Below, piece after piece: positions 41,372 through 49,785 of a DNA stretch of 52,365 bases. The notes beneath the pieces are model-generated. The model was not told the DNA's origin and did no database searches. It was given only the letters and a program-made list of their open reading frames with translations. A program made the translations under genes and the position numbers. Source of the stretch: Acidobacteriota bacterium (GTDB lineage Bacteria; Actinomycetota; Acidimicrobiia; Acidimicrobiales; Ilumatobacteraceae); the NCBI GenBank assembly GCA_018970175.1, contig JAGWWV010000012.1, positions 1 through 52,365 on the forward strand. Direction: 5' to 3'. Numbering within the stretch: the first letter of the stretch is position 1; each line of letters starts with the position of its first letter.

Positions 41372-42387
41372 AGGCAGCACTCATCACCGGACAACGCACG
41401 ATGGAATTCGTCGAGTTCCCCGAACCCGCGGCGACGGCCGGCAAGGCGGTGGTGAAAGTCGATTCGTGCGGCATCTGCGGCACCGACCTGCACGGCTTCT
41501 TGTCGAAGGACCCGTACAACCCCGCGATTTGCGGACACGAGTTTTCCGGCACCGTCTCGGCGGTTGCCTCCGACGTGCGCCACGTGAAGGAGGGCGATCG
41601 TGTCGTCTGTGGCGTGTCGGCCGCGTGCGGACGCTGTCCCGACTGCGTCGCGGGCAGAACGAGCTATTGCTCCTACGCCTTCCTGAATGCCCTCGGCCGG
41701 GATCCTCTCGCTCCCCCACACGGCGCGTTCGCACCTGCGATCGCCGTCGATGCCCTGCGTCTCATCAAGACGAATCCATCGCTGTCGACCAACCAGGCAT
41801 CGATCGTCGAGCCGGCAACCGTGGCCTACCACGCCGTGATGCGCACCCTGCCGCGACCCGACGAAGTGGTGCTCGTGCAGGGCTGCGGACCGATCGGTCT
41901 ACTCACCCTGCAGGTGGCACAGGCCGCGGGGGCCGGTCGGGTCGTTGCGATCGAGCCAAACGAGTTGCGCCGGACAAAGGCGCTCGAGGTCGGGGCAGAC
42001 GAGGCAATCACGCCCGAGGCGGCGAGGGAAAGATTCGGATCGAAAGGTGCAGACCTTGTCTTCGAATGTGCGGGGGTGCCGCCGACGATTCAGGTTGCGG
42101 TCGATCTCGTGCGACGCGGAGGGCGCGTCAATCTCGTCGGGCTCGCATCGGGGGCCGCAACGATCTCGCCCCAATCGTGGCTCGTCAAGGAGGTCACGTT
42201 CGTCGCGTCGCTGGCGTACAACCATCACGACTTCATCGAAACGATGAACCTGATGGCCGACGGACGAATCGCCGTCGACCCTTTGCACGACAAGACGGTT
42301 GGCCTGAGCGACTTGCCGGAGACCATCGCACGACTGGCCGACGATCCTTCGAGCGCAATCAAGGTGCTGGTCGATCCGGCGCGTTGA
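41368..42387 (+). CDS. Zinc-dependent medium-chain alcohol/polyol dehydrogenase
   Basis: A 339-residue MDR enzyme. The catalytic-zinc site is C37-G-T-D40 with H57-E58, and a structural-zinc lobe has C87, C90, C93 and C101. The Rossmann motif GCGPIGLL lies at about 171-178 and a cofactor acidic residue in AIEPNEL (about 194-200) favours NAD over NADP. It resembles sorbitol/threonine/butanediol dehydrogenases; the substrate is unknown. Translationally coupled to the ThuA-like gene, suggesting that a sugar or polyol is oxidised by this pair (inference). Confidence 0.88.
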   Translation: MKAALITGQRTMEFVEFPEPAATAGKAVVKVDSCGICGTDLHGFLSKDPYNPAICGHEFSGTVSAVASDVRHVKEGDRVVCGVSAACGRCPDCVAGRTSYCSYAFLNALGRDPLAPPHGAFAPAIAVDALRLIKTNPSLSTNQASIVEPATVAYHAVMRTLPRPDEVVLVQGCGPIGLLTLQVAQAAGAGRVVAIEPNELRRTKALEVGADEAITPEAARERFGSKGADLVFECAGVPPTIQVAVDLVRRGGRVNLVGLASGAATISPQSWLVKEVTFVASLAYNHHDFIETMNLMADGRIAVDPLHDKTVGLSDLPETIARLADDPSSAIKVLVDPAR

Positions 42388-43102
42388 CGCCGCACTTCGG
42401 GAAGATTGCCAAGAACGCCTGATCGACGCGTTGCTGCCACTCCGCAGGGTCGGTGATTTCTTCGTCCAATGCGATCATGTCCGCCTCCCGACCGAGACAC
42501 TCGGCTTGTGCGACGGAAACCGGGATACCGAGACCGTCGGCGATCGCCGTTCCCATCGCAACGTGTGCCGTGAGCAGGTCCTGCTCTTCCGGAATCGGGT
42601 CATCGGCGGTCGGAAGGGAAGTCGATGTCTGCGGGACGGCGATGATGGTGTCGGGCGGCACCGAGCCACCCAATCTTTGCTCGTCACACGCCTCGATGAG
42701 GTAGCCGCTCAGGCGTGCCAGGTGCCGTCGGGTGTTGACCGAACCGAGCGTTGCGAGAACCTCGTCGAGACGATCGTTCGAGACGAAGCGCGCCGTGTCC
42801 CAGTCGAGTAATTCGAGTGAACCGTAGAGGTCTCGCAGTCGCGACAGGATCGTGCCGATGTCGTTCACCACTCGCTGAGGCGCAATGTCAAGCGCTGCCG
42901 TGAGGTTTCTCATGTCCTCGTCGAGTTGGTTGCGTAGAACCGCCGCATTCATGGTCTTCGTGTCCTTGGCGAGCTCCCCCGTGCGTGCCACCGCGGTGTC
43001 GATTGCCACCGAACGATCGCAAATGGCGGCGCGTTGCGTGTCGCCCGCACTGCATCCTGCCACCAACACGAAAGATGCGAGAAGCACTGCGACGCGGGAC
43101 AT
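42359..43102 (-). CDS. Predicted lipoprotein of unknown function
   Basis: A 247-residue protein with a lipoprotein signal peptide: a hydrophobic segment from 4 to 15 and the lipobox VAG-C17. The mature part is helical with four further cysteines (28, 139, 204, 238), which may form two disulfides. I recognise no domain. Its 3' end overlaps the convergent dehydrogenase gene by 29 nt. TAGTTT lies 9 nt before the ATG. Confidence 0.75.
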   Translation of the reverse strand: MSRVAVLLASFVLVAGCSAGDTQRAAICDRSVAIDTAVARTGELAKDTKTMNAAVLRNQLDEDMRNLTAALDIAPQRVVNDIGTILSRLRDLYGSLELLDWDTARFVSNDRLDEVLATLGSVNTRRHLARLSGYLIEACDEQRLGGSVPPDTIIAVPQTSTSLPTADDPIPEEQDLLTAHVAMGTAIADGLGIPVSVAQAECLGREADMIALDEEITDPAEWQQRVDQAFLAIFPKCGVNAPDRPAP

Positions 43103-43111
43103 CAGGTAAAG

Positions 43112-43117
43112 AAACTA
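43112..43117 (-). promoter_or_regulatory. -10 box TAGTTT for the lipoprotein gene
   Basis: TAGTTT ends 9 nt before the ATG at 43102, giving a leader of only a few bases. Confidence 0.35.
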
Positions 43118-43131
43118 CTCCCAAGTCGGGA

Positions 43132-44955
43132 TCAGCCCCCGGTTGCCACGACCCACGCCTCGTACAGTGCGGCATAACGTCCGGCCTTGGTGACCAACTC
43201 TTCGTGGGTTCCGTCCTCGAGGATCACTCCGTCGTCCATCACGAGAATTCTGTCCGCGCGCATCGCCGTACTCAGGCGGTGTGCGATCGCGAGCGTGGTT
43301 CGACCGGCCGCAAGCGCATCGAAGGCTCGGGTGATCCGAACTTCGATGAGTGGATCCACAGCCGACGTTGCCTCGTCGAGCACGAGAATCTTCGGCGACG
43401 CAATCGCTGAGCGGAACAAAGCAACCAGTTGACGTTCACCGGCCGACAAGTCGTTTCCGCGTTCACCAACCCGTGTCGCCAGACCATCCGGTAGGCCCGC
43501 GAGCCATTCATCCACACCCAGCTGTGTGGCGATCTTCAAACAGAGATCGCGGTCGACACTTGCATCGACGAACTGGAGATTCGAGAGGATCGTTCCGTCG
43601 AACAAGAACGGCTCCTGGGGCACAAAGGTCAGGACCGCACGGAGATCGTCCCGACGAACGTCGGACAACGAAACTCCCCCGACTGCGACCGTTCCACTGG
43701 AGGGATCGACCAGTCGCGAGACGAGACGACCGAGGGTCGTCTTTCCGGAGCCCGTCGCTCCGATGACCGCCACATGCTGCCCGAAGGGAATGTCGAGGCT
43801 GAGATTGCGGACGACGAACGGATCGTCTCCGCTCGATTCGACGCGGTCGGTGACCTGGCCCGATCCCGCGGCGTCCGTGGGGCGGGTCTGGTAGGCGAAC
43901 CAGACCCTTGCGAACCTGATGTCGAGCGGACCTGCGGGCAATGGTTTCGGCTCGAGAGGCTCGGGCGGTCCGATCGGGGTGTCCAGAACCTCGATGATCC
44001 GCGACAGGCCGGCCACCGCCGCCTGTGTGTTGTCGATGATCTCCGTGAATTCCGCAACCGGCTCGAGGAAGCGGTACGTCAAGAAGATGAAGCCGACCAC
44101 TGCACCGAGCGTCAGGCCCACTTCGGGTCCGCGAACGATCGCCGCGACCGAGACGGCGACAACGGTCAAGACCGAGAAGAGCTCGCCGATCGGGAACAAC
44201 AGCGCGCCCAGGAATCCCGCCTTAATCTGCGCCTTGTAGCGGATGCGCATCGTCGAGAGAAGCTTGTCGGCGTACTGATCGCGCTGACCGTACGCAACGA
44301 GAACATCCGAACCGTTCACGAACTCTGCGGCTTGAGCGAAGTACGAGCCATTGAGACTGCGAGCCTTTTCGTAGGACTTGACGAGACGCACCTGCACCCG
44401 TCGGAATCCGTACACCAACGGTGCGGCGACGACGAAAGCCACGAGGGCGAGGAGCCAGTCGTACGACAACATGATGAGTGCGATGACGAGCATCAATGAC
44501 CCGTCGAGCAACCATGCAAGAGCGCCCCAGGAGAAGAATTGTCCCAGCGTTTCGATGTCGCTGGTCACTCGAGCGACCAGGGCGCCCTTCTTCTCTTCGT
44601 TGTGATACGAGATGCTGAGACCGTGAATGTGCTCGAATAGTTTCACCCGCAGCCCGTAGAGGGCCTCTTCGCTGCGCATCCCGAGCCGCCGGATCGAGGC
44701 GCGGAGACACGCAGCCGACAGCGAGATGACGATGGCGCTCGCGAGACACAGCACCATGACGAGGCCGAACTTGACGCCTGTGTCTCCGATCCCCCTGTCG
44801 ATGATGAGCTGCACCAGAATCGGAATCGCGACCCTCGTCCCGGTTCCCAACATTGCGAGCAACACGGTGACTCCGAGGCCGCGTCTCAGTGCAGGGCTGA
44901 GAGCCAGGCCTCTGGTGATCACGTTGATCGCGCCGGTCGTTGATTCAGCCGGCAC
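43132..44955 (-). CDS. ABC exporter half-transporter, canonical ATPase site
   Basis: Type IV/B-type ABC exporter subunit: six hydrophobic spans (about 20-290) fused to a nucleotide-binding domain (about 345-600). Walker A is GATGSGKT (399-406), Walker B LVLDEA with catalytic Glu528, and the switch His559 is in AHRLS, all intact. The signature is LSAGE (503-507), not LSGGQ. With the adjacent gene it forms a heterodimer: its Walker motifs plus the partner's LSGGQ make the competent site. It starts 11 nt inside the upstream partner gene. The substrate is unknown (lipid, peptide or drug). Confidence 0.93.
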   Translation of the reverse strand: MPAESTTGAINVITRGLALSPALRRGLGVTVLLAMLGTGTRVAIPILVQLIIDRGIGDTGVKFGLVMVLCLASAIVISLSAACLRASIRRLGMRSEEALYGLRVKLFEHIHGLSISYHNEEKKGALVARVTSDIETLGQFFSWGALAWLLDGSLMLVIALIMLSYDWLLALVAFVVAAPLVYGFRRVQVRLVKSYEKARSLNGSYFAQAAEFVNGSDVLVAYGQRDQYADKLLSTMRIRYKAQIKAGFLGALLFPIGELFSVLTVVAVSVAAIVRGPEVGLTLGAVVGFIFLTYRFLEPVAEFTEIIDNTQAAVAGLSRIIEVLDTPIGPPEPLEPKPLPAGPLDIRFARVWFAYQTRPTDAAGSGQVTDRVESSGDDPFVVRNLSLDIPFGQHVAVIGATGSGKTTLGRLVSRLVDPSSGTVAVGGVSLSDVRRDDLRAVLTFVPQEPFLFDGTILSNLQFVDASVDRDLCLKIATQLGVDEWLAGLPDGLATRVGERGNDLSAGERQLVALFRSAIASPKILVLDEATSAVDPLIEVRITRAFDALAAGRTTLAIAHRLSTAMRADRILVMDDGVILEDGTHEELVTKAGRYAALYEAWVVATGG

Positions 44956-46645
44956 GACGATCGCTTTCGTACGACTCCATCAATTCCGCATAACGGGCAC
45001 ACCGCGTCAACAACTCGTCGTGACTCCCGCGGTCGACCACGCGACCCGCGGCCAGAAATACGACATCGTCGATCATCGCGACGGTCGACGGTCTCGAGGC
45101 GATCACGATCAAGGTCGAGCCGCCAAGCTGCGACAGGAGGTTCGACATCACCAGTGTTTCGGTCTCGGGATCGAGCGCAGACGTCGTGTCGTCGAGGACG
45201 AGCACGTCGCGACCCGCAAGTAGTGCCCGGGCGAGCGCCAGACGCTGGCGCTGACCACCGCTCAAGCCCACACCCCGCTCGCCCACGATCGTCTCGATGC
45301 CGTCGGCGAGCTGGTCGACGAACTCCGAAGCGCCGGCAATGTCGAGTGCCGCCCGGATCTCGGTGGGGTTCCGCGTCAAACCGAACAGGAGGTTCTCACG
45401 CAACGACGTGCCGAAGAGAAACGTCTCCTGGAAAACCGGCGCCACCCCGCGCGCACCCACCCTGACGTCGCCTTCGAATTGAACGATCCCGGCCAAGACC
45501 GCCACGAGAGTCGACTTGCCCGATCCCGTCTCTCCGACAACTGCCAGTCGCGCTCCGGCCGCGACGTTCAGGTTCTCGATGTCGAGAGTCGGCCCGTCCT
45601 GACCGGGATGGGTCACCCTCAAGCCCGAGATTTCGACGCCGACACCCCCACAGGGCTTCGGCTTCATCGGTTCGAACGGTTGATCGGCAAGAAAGGCGTC
45701 GATGTGCGCGAGGCCGGCTCGAGAATGCGGCAGTTCGCTGAGTGCATAACCGATGATGCGCAACGGAAGCGACAACAACGTGAAGAGATAGACGAAGCCC
45801 CCGAGTTCTCCAACCGTCATTGCCCCGTCCCCCACCCTCAGAGAGCCGACGAAGAGCAGGAGAACGATTGCGCCTGACGGGACAAGATCGAGCAGCGCTT
45901 CGAACATGGATCGGTGACGAACCGTCTCCATGCGTGCGTCACGCAATCTTTCGGCAACGGCCGACAGTCGACGGGCCTCGCGCTCCTCGGCGCCGAATGC
46001 CTTGACGACCGTCACGGCTTCGAAGCTTTCGTGCACCGCGGAAGAAAGATTGCCGAGATGATCCTGCGCCTCGGCGAACAACGAGTCGACCTTGCGCTGG
46101 TACATCAGGTTCACCCACGCAAGCAGCGGGATGACGAGAACACCGATCGAACCGAGAACGAGGTCCGTGAGCATCATTCCGATCGAGGCAAACACGAGAA
46201 GAACGATCACCGACGAGGCAAATGGCAGCGGAGCCAACATCGAGACGGCAGCCTCGGCGTCAACCGTCATCCGCGAGATCACGTCACCGGTGCTGCGGGA
46301 CCTCAGCCACCATGCGGGTTGCTCACAAATGCGCCGAACGACCGAAGTGGCAAACGACCCGGCACTGCGCCATTCCGTGACTCCTGCGAACGTTCTCCGG
46401 ACAACCACACCAACTGCTCGAGTCAATCCGATCGCGGTGAGAAGAACCATTGAAGCGGTCACTGCCCCCACGCCGACGTCTCCGTCGTCGAAACGGGGTG
46501 CGATGGCGTTGTCGATTACGTGGCGTATCGCGACCGCGGAGAGGACCGTGCAAATTGCGTAGGTGGAGGCTCCGGCCACCGCTATGACGAACGAGCGTCG
46601 GTGTCCCCTTGTGATTCGTGCCACCAAGGCAAAGAATTCCGGCAC
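44945..46645 (-). CDS. ABC exporter half-transporter, degenerate ATPase site
   Basis: Partner of the preceding ABC protein: six hydrophobic spans (about 17-305) and a nucleotide-binding domain (about 335-566). Walker A GETGSGKS is intact (371-378) and the signature LSGGQ is canonical (461-465), but the catalytic Glu of Walker B is Asp486 (LVLDDTT) and the switch His is Ser517 (IASRPS). This is the pattern of asymmetric exporters such as BmrCD, LmrCD and TM287/288. Length 566. GTG start, 6 nt after TAGAAC. Confidence 0.93.
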   Translation of the reverse strand: MPEFFALVARITRGHRRSFVIAVAGASTYAICTVLSAVAIRHVIDNAIAPRFDDGDVGVGAVTASMVLLTAIGLTRAVGVVVRRTFAGVTEWRSAGSFATSVVRRICEQPAWWLRSRSTGDVISRMTVDAEAAVSMLAPLPFASSVIVLLVFASIGMMLTDLVLGSIGVLVIPLLAWVNLMYQRKVDSLFAEAQDHLGNLSSAVHESFEAVTVVKAFGAEEREARRLSAVAERLRDARMETVRHRSMFEALLDLVPSGAIVLLLFVGSLRVGDGAMTVGELGGFVYLFTLLSLPLRIIGYALSELPHSRAGLAHIDAFLADQPFEPMKPKPCGGVGVEISGLRVTHPGQDGPTLDIENLNVAAGARLAVVGETGSGKSTLVAVLAGIVQFEGDVRVGARGVAPVFQETFLFGTSLRENLLFGLTRNPTEIRAALDIAGASEFVDQLADGIETIVGERGVGLSGGQRQRLALARALLAGRDVLVLDDTTSALDPETETLVMSNLLSQLGGSTLIVIASRPSTVAMIDDVVFLAAGRVVDRGSHDELLTRCARYAELMESYESDRRAG

Positions 46646-46649
46646 GCGA

Positions 46650-46679
46650 TTGTTCTATCAGTTGGGCTGCGTCTAGCGT
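46650..46679 (+). promoter_or_regulatory. Promoter for the DoxX gene
   Basis: TTGTTC (46650-46655), an 18-bp spacer and TAGCGT (46674-46679). The -10 ends 7 nt before the ATG at 46687, so the mRNA should be leaderless. It overlaps the promoter of the divergent ABC genes. Confidence 0.5.
46652..46657 (-). promoter_or_regulatory. -10 box TAGAAC for the ABC exporter genes
   Basis: TAGAAC ends 6 nt before the GTG at 46645. The final T is replaced by C, so the match is weaker than for other boxes. Confidence 0.35.
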
Positions 46680-46686
46680 CTCGAAC

Positions 46687-47196
46687 ATGAATCGGCTCGA
46701 CGTTGCCAGTCTCCTGTTGCGAGTCAGCCTGGGCGCCTGCATTTTCCTCCACGGAGCCAACAAGTGGCGCAGTGCCGAGTCGCGGCGAGGTACCGCTGGT
46801 TGGTTCGCCTCGATCGGCATGAGGAAACCCAAGCTCCAAGCGGCGGCTGCAGCGTTCACCGAAATGTTTGCGGGTCTCTTGCTCGTCATCGGGTTCTTGG
46901 TTCCGACTGCCGCGGCGGCGCTCGTGGCCACCATGGTCGTGGCAATCGTCGTGGCCCATCGTTCGAACGGTTTCTTCATCTTCAACGAGGGTCAAGGCTG
47001 GGAGTACTGCGCGATCCTCGCCGTCACGGGAATCGCGGTGTCCGGTCTGGGCGGCGGAAGGATCAGCCTCGACCATGCCTTCGGCCTCGAATACGCCGGA
47101 ACCTGGGGCTTCGGAACCGGGCTCGTTCTCGGAGTCGGCGGGGCAGCCGTTCACCTGCTTGCCAGCTACCGTCCGCAGTCGACGAAGGTCCGTTAG
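46687..47196 (+). CDS. DoxX-family integral membrane protein
   Basis: A 169-residue protein with four hydrophobic spans (about 5-22, 50-72, 75-92 and 110-160). The N-terminal LLLRVSLGACIFLHGANKW and FTEMFAGLLLVIGFLVP (quoted in part) are typical of the DoxX family, whose members are linked to thiol redox balance or quinone chemistry. The ATG at 46687 fits the promoter. It is followed after 6 nt by a membrane-anchored protein gene. Confidence 0.85.
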   Translation: MNRLDVASLLLRVSLGACIFLHGANKWRSAESRRGTAGWFASIGMRKPKLQAAAAAFTEMFAGLLLVIGFLVPTAAAALVATMVVAIVVAHRSNGFFIFNEGQGWEYCAILAVTGIAVSGLGGGRISLDHAFGLEYAGTWGFGTGLVLGVGGAAVHLLASYRPQSTKVR

Positions 47197-47202
47197 CCGG
47201 TC

Positions 47203-47718
47203 ATGGTGCAGCGAATCGTCAAGCCACTACTCGTCACGGTGTGCGTCGGCATCGCCGTGATGTGGGTCTACGCCTTCGGCTTCGCGAGCAAGGAGTCGGT
47301 CAACCGCATCGGCGACGAGGCGTGGCAGCAATACGCGGAACAACGCTGTGCAGCGGCCGAGGAGGAACGCATCGAACTCGCCGACATGCGCCGACTGAGT
47401 GATGTCGGCCCCGACGCCCTGCGCCAGCGTGCCGACATCGTCGACAAGGCGACGGACACGATCGAGCGGGCGCTCGACGAAATTGCCGCGCAACCGGTCG
47501 CCGACGAGAAGGGACAGGCGATCGTGCCGCTCTGGATCGCCGACTATCGAACGTACATCGAGGACCGTCGCGAGTACGCCGACGCCCTGCGCTCCGGCAA
47601 CAACGATCCATTTGCCGAAACCAAGGTCGATGGCATACCCATCTCCGAAAAAGTGTCGACCTTCGCCGCGGACAATCTCATGAAGTCGTGTGCGGCTCCC
47701 ATCGATTTATCCGTCTGA
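47203..47718 (+). CDS. Membrane-anchored protein of unknown function
   Basis: A 171-residue protein: one N-terminal hydrophobic segment (about 8-27) that could be an anchor or uncleaved signal, then an acidic, mostly helical extracytoplasmic part with two cysteines (49 and 164). No family recognised. It sits 6 nt after the DoxX gene and is probably co-transcribed. Confidence 0.7.
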   Translation: MVQRIVKPLLVTVCVGIAVMWVYAFGFASKESVNRIGDEAWQQYAEQRCAAAEEERIELADMRRLSDVGPDALRQRADIVDKATDTIERALDEIAAQPVADEKGQAIVPLWIADYRTYIEDRREYADALRSGNNDPFAETKVDGIPISEKVSTFAADNLMKSCAAPIDLSV

Positions 47719-47736
47719 GCTGCGACGAAATGGTTT

Positions 47737-48384
47737 TTAGTCCGGTCGATACCAGCCACGGTCGGGTGCGAAACGCTTGACAACCCGTGCCGGTGCGCCA
47801 ACCGCGACGGAAAAGTCCGGCAGCTCGCCCGTCACGACTGAATTCGCACCCACGGCAACATGACGTCCGATCCTGGCACCCGGTAACACGACGGTGCCGT
47901 AACCGAGCCAACTGCCGTCGCCGATCGTGACGGGCAGCTCGGGCTGGGTTTGAAGAGAGATCGGAATGTCCACGTTCTCGTAACCATGGTTCTGGTCGGT
48001 GATGTAGACGTGATGCCCCGTCCAGACGTCGTTGCCGATCTCGATAGCGAGGTGACCAACGATTCCGCTGCCCCTCCCGATGAGGCATCGGTCCCCGATC
48101 TTGACGACCGGTGAGGTCACACAGGATTGACCCGGAACCATTCCCGCGGAAAGCGCAACGTGGGGCCCAATCATCGTGTCTCGCCCGATTTCGATGTACT
48201 GCTCGTTGAAGATCGTCGTGAAGGGATGACAGATGATGCTGCCCTCGCCAAACGCCGCGAATTGCCGTCCACGTGACGTGTCGGGACCGATCGATCCGTG
48301 GATTCTGACCCATTCGGTGACGGATTGAATTGCCTCGAAGGACCGCGAATTCAACCATCTGCGGAGGTCCCGTCGAAGTTCCAC
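47737..48384 (-). CDS. Hexapeptide-repeat acyltransferase (left-handed beta helix)
   Basis: A 215-residue LbH protein of the LacA/MaaT/WbbJ acetyltransferase group. Seen: hexad repeats such as IGRDTMIGPHVALS, IGDRCLIGRGSGIVG, IGNDVWTGHHVYITD with the catalytic-type His near NHGY, and IGDGSWLGYGTVVLPGARIG. The acceptor (sugar, antibiotic or lipid) cannot be read. The GTG at 48384 is preferred over the ATG at 48471 because TAGATT ends 7 nt before it and the longer form would run into the divergent gene. Confidence 0.87.
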   Translation of the reverse strand: MELRRDLRRWLNSRSFEAIQSVTEWVRIHGSIGPDTSRGRQFAAFGEGSIICHPFTTIFNEQYIEIGRDTMIGPHVALSAGMVPGQSCVTSPVVKIGDRCLIGRGSGIVGHLAIEIGNDVWTGHHVYITDQNHGYENVDIPISLQTQPELPVTIGDGSWLGYGTVVLPGARIGRHVAVGANSVVTGELPDFSVAVGAPARVVKRFAPDRGWYRPD

Positions 48385-48391
48385 TCGCTCG

Positions 48392-48397
48392 AATCTA
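48392..48397 (-). promoter_or_regulatory. -10 box TAGATT for the acyltransferase gene
   Basis: TAGATT ends 7 nt before the GTG at 48384. It is the main reason for preferring that start. Confidence 0.45.
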
Positions 48398-48425
48398 ACG
48401 GTCGTTTCGATCGGGCATGGTTGGG

Positions 48426-48431
48426 TACCCT
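48426..48431 (+). promoter_or_regulatory. -10 box TACCCT for the second ThuA-like gene
   Basis: TACCCT ends 6 nt before the GTG at 48438. If it is the true -10, the upstream in-frame ATG at 48417 cannot be the start. Confidence 0.45.
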
Positions 48432-48437
48432 GCCAAT

Positions 48438-49268
48438 GTGACGTCCACCGATTCTCGTCCCGACGTGGCATGGCTCGTGGGTGGCCATCCGTTCGATCGA
48501 CCTTCCCTCGAAGCCATGCTCGACGCTCTCGATGCGAATGTCGATCTCATCGAGTGGCCCGACGCAGGCAGATACTTCACGCGGGAAGGTGCCGAGAATC
48601 TCGTCGATTCGTACGACGTACTCGCTCTCTACGACATGCCGGGCATCCGACTGCGCCGTGGAGCGTCGCCCGAGTTTCCCCCGCCCCCACCCGGTCTCGT
48701 CGAGGCATGGCGACACATCACTTCGTCGGGACTGCCGCTCCTCGTGCTTCACCACGCCATCGCGTCATGGCCGGCGTGGGAGGGATTTGCAGAGATCGTG
48801 AAAGGTCGATTCCACTACGCGCCCGCGACGCTGCGCGGACTCGATTATCCGGACTCCGGGTACGCCATGAACGTCCGGCAACGCTTCACTGTCGTGAACA
48901 CCAACCACCCAGTCTGTGCCGGCTTGCCGTCCACGTTCGAACTCACCGACGAGACGTACCAGTGTCCGATTTTCGAGGATGAGGTTGAAGTTCTCGTGCG
49001 AACCGACGCGCCACGCGACGACGCCCATCATGCTTCGTCGTTTGCTGCCGTTCGACGCGAGTCGAACCCCGCGTGGCGACACGCACCCGCGTCGAGCGCC
49101 GTCGCGTGGACCCACAGGGCCGGCAACTCGCAGCTGGTGTATCTCCAACCCGGCGAGGGCCCGGAGGCCTTCGACAACCCGAACTACCGCACCTTGATCG
49201 GCAACGCAGTCGCTTGGTTGTCGAACACCCGTCCGAACCCCGATCGAAGCGATGGAGCCGCCGCATGA
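48438..49268 (+). CDS. ThuA-like domain protein (2)
   Basis: A 276-residue protein of the ThuA-like glutamine-amidotransferase fold. Seen: PDVAWLVGGHPFDRPSLEAML (start strand; quoted in part), YDVLALYDMPG (about 60-70), LPLLVLHHAIASW (about 97-109), a TNHPVCAGLP motif (about 155-164) and a late NSQLVYLQPGEGPEAF (about 228-243). It shares the fold with the protein at 40565 but only weak similarity. Its stop overlaps the NTF2-like gene as ATGA. The function is unknown. Confidence 0.7.
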   Translation: MTSTDSRPDVAWLVGGHPFDRPSLEAMLDALDANVDLIEWPDAGRYFTREGAENLVDSYDVLALYDMPGIRLRRGASPEFPPPPPGLVEAWRHITSSGLPLLVLHHAIASWPAWEGFAEIVKGRFHYAPATLRGLDYPDSGYAMNVRQRFTVVNTNHPVCAGLPSTFELTDETYQCPIFEDEVEVLVRTDAPRDDAHHASSFAAVRRESNPAWRHAPASSAVAWTHRAGNSQLVYLQPGEGPEAFDNPNYRTLIGNAVAWLSNTRPNPDRSDGAAA

Positions 49269-49771
49269 CGCCGTCTGCCGACACAATCAGGGGGATCATC
49301 GAGGTGAGCAATCGATATGCGGCGGGAATCGATCGGCGTGATTGGGTGATGTACGGCGAGTGCTTCACGGACCCCTGCGAATTCGACTTTTCGAGTTTCA
49401 GCGGACGTCCCGCTGCGAAGCTTTCGCGAGACGCGTGGGTCGACAACGTCCGACGCACCAATGGGTCATTCGACGCGACGCAGCACCAGATGTCGAACCA
49501 AATGATCTCCATGCATGGCGGCGACCGCGCCACTTGCGTCACCGAACTTCGCGCTCAGCATTGGTTCTCTCCGGCAACGATGGCCCGTCTCGGTCATCCC
49601 GACGGAGTGAACTTCTGCGAACTCGGTGGCCACTACACCAACGAACTGGTGCTCGACGGACCGACCTGGCGCATCGAGGTGTGCCGGCTCACCGTTCGCT
49701 GGCAAACCGGCAGCATGGCTATCTTTGACCTTGCTCGCGCCATCGGCGCGGGAACCCTCTCGAAAGATTGA
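49265..49771 (+). CDS. SnoaL/NTF2-like domain protein
   Basis: A 168-residue protein with an alpha+beta NTF2-like cone fold pattern: IIEVSNRYAAGIDRRDWVMYGECFTDPCEFDF (quoted in part; about residues 11-42), a middle helix region, and C-terminal strands (NFCELGGHYTNEL, WRIEVCRLTVRW). Such proteins act as small enzymes (ketosteroid-isomerase-like, cyclases, dehydratases) or ligand binders. The N-terminal Tyr and Asp typical of hydroxylating SnoaL-type proteins are present. Coupled to the ThuA-like gene. Confidence 0.8.
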   Translation: MTPSADTIRGIIEVSNRYAAGIDRRDWVMYGECFTDPCEFDFSSFSGRPAAKLSRDAWVDNVRRTNGSFDATQHQMSNQMISMHGGDRATCVTELRAQHWFSPATMARLGHPDGVNFCELGGHYTNELVLDGPTWRIEVCRLTVRWQTGSMAIFDLARAIGAGTLSKD

Positions 49772-49785
49772 ACGGGACTCACCTC

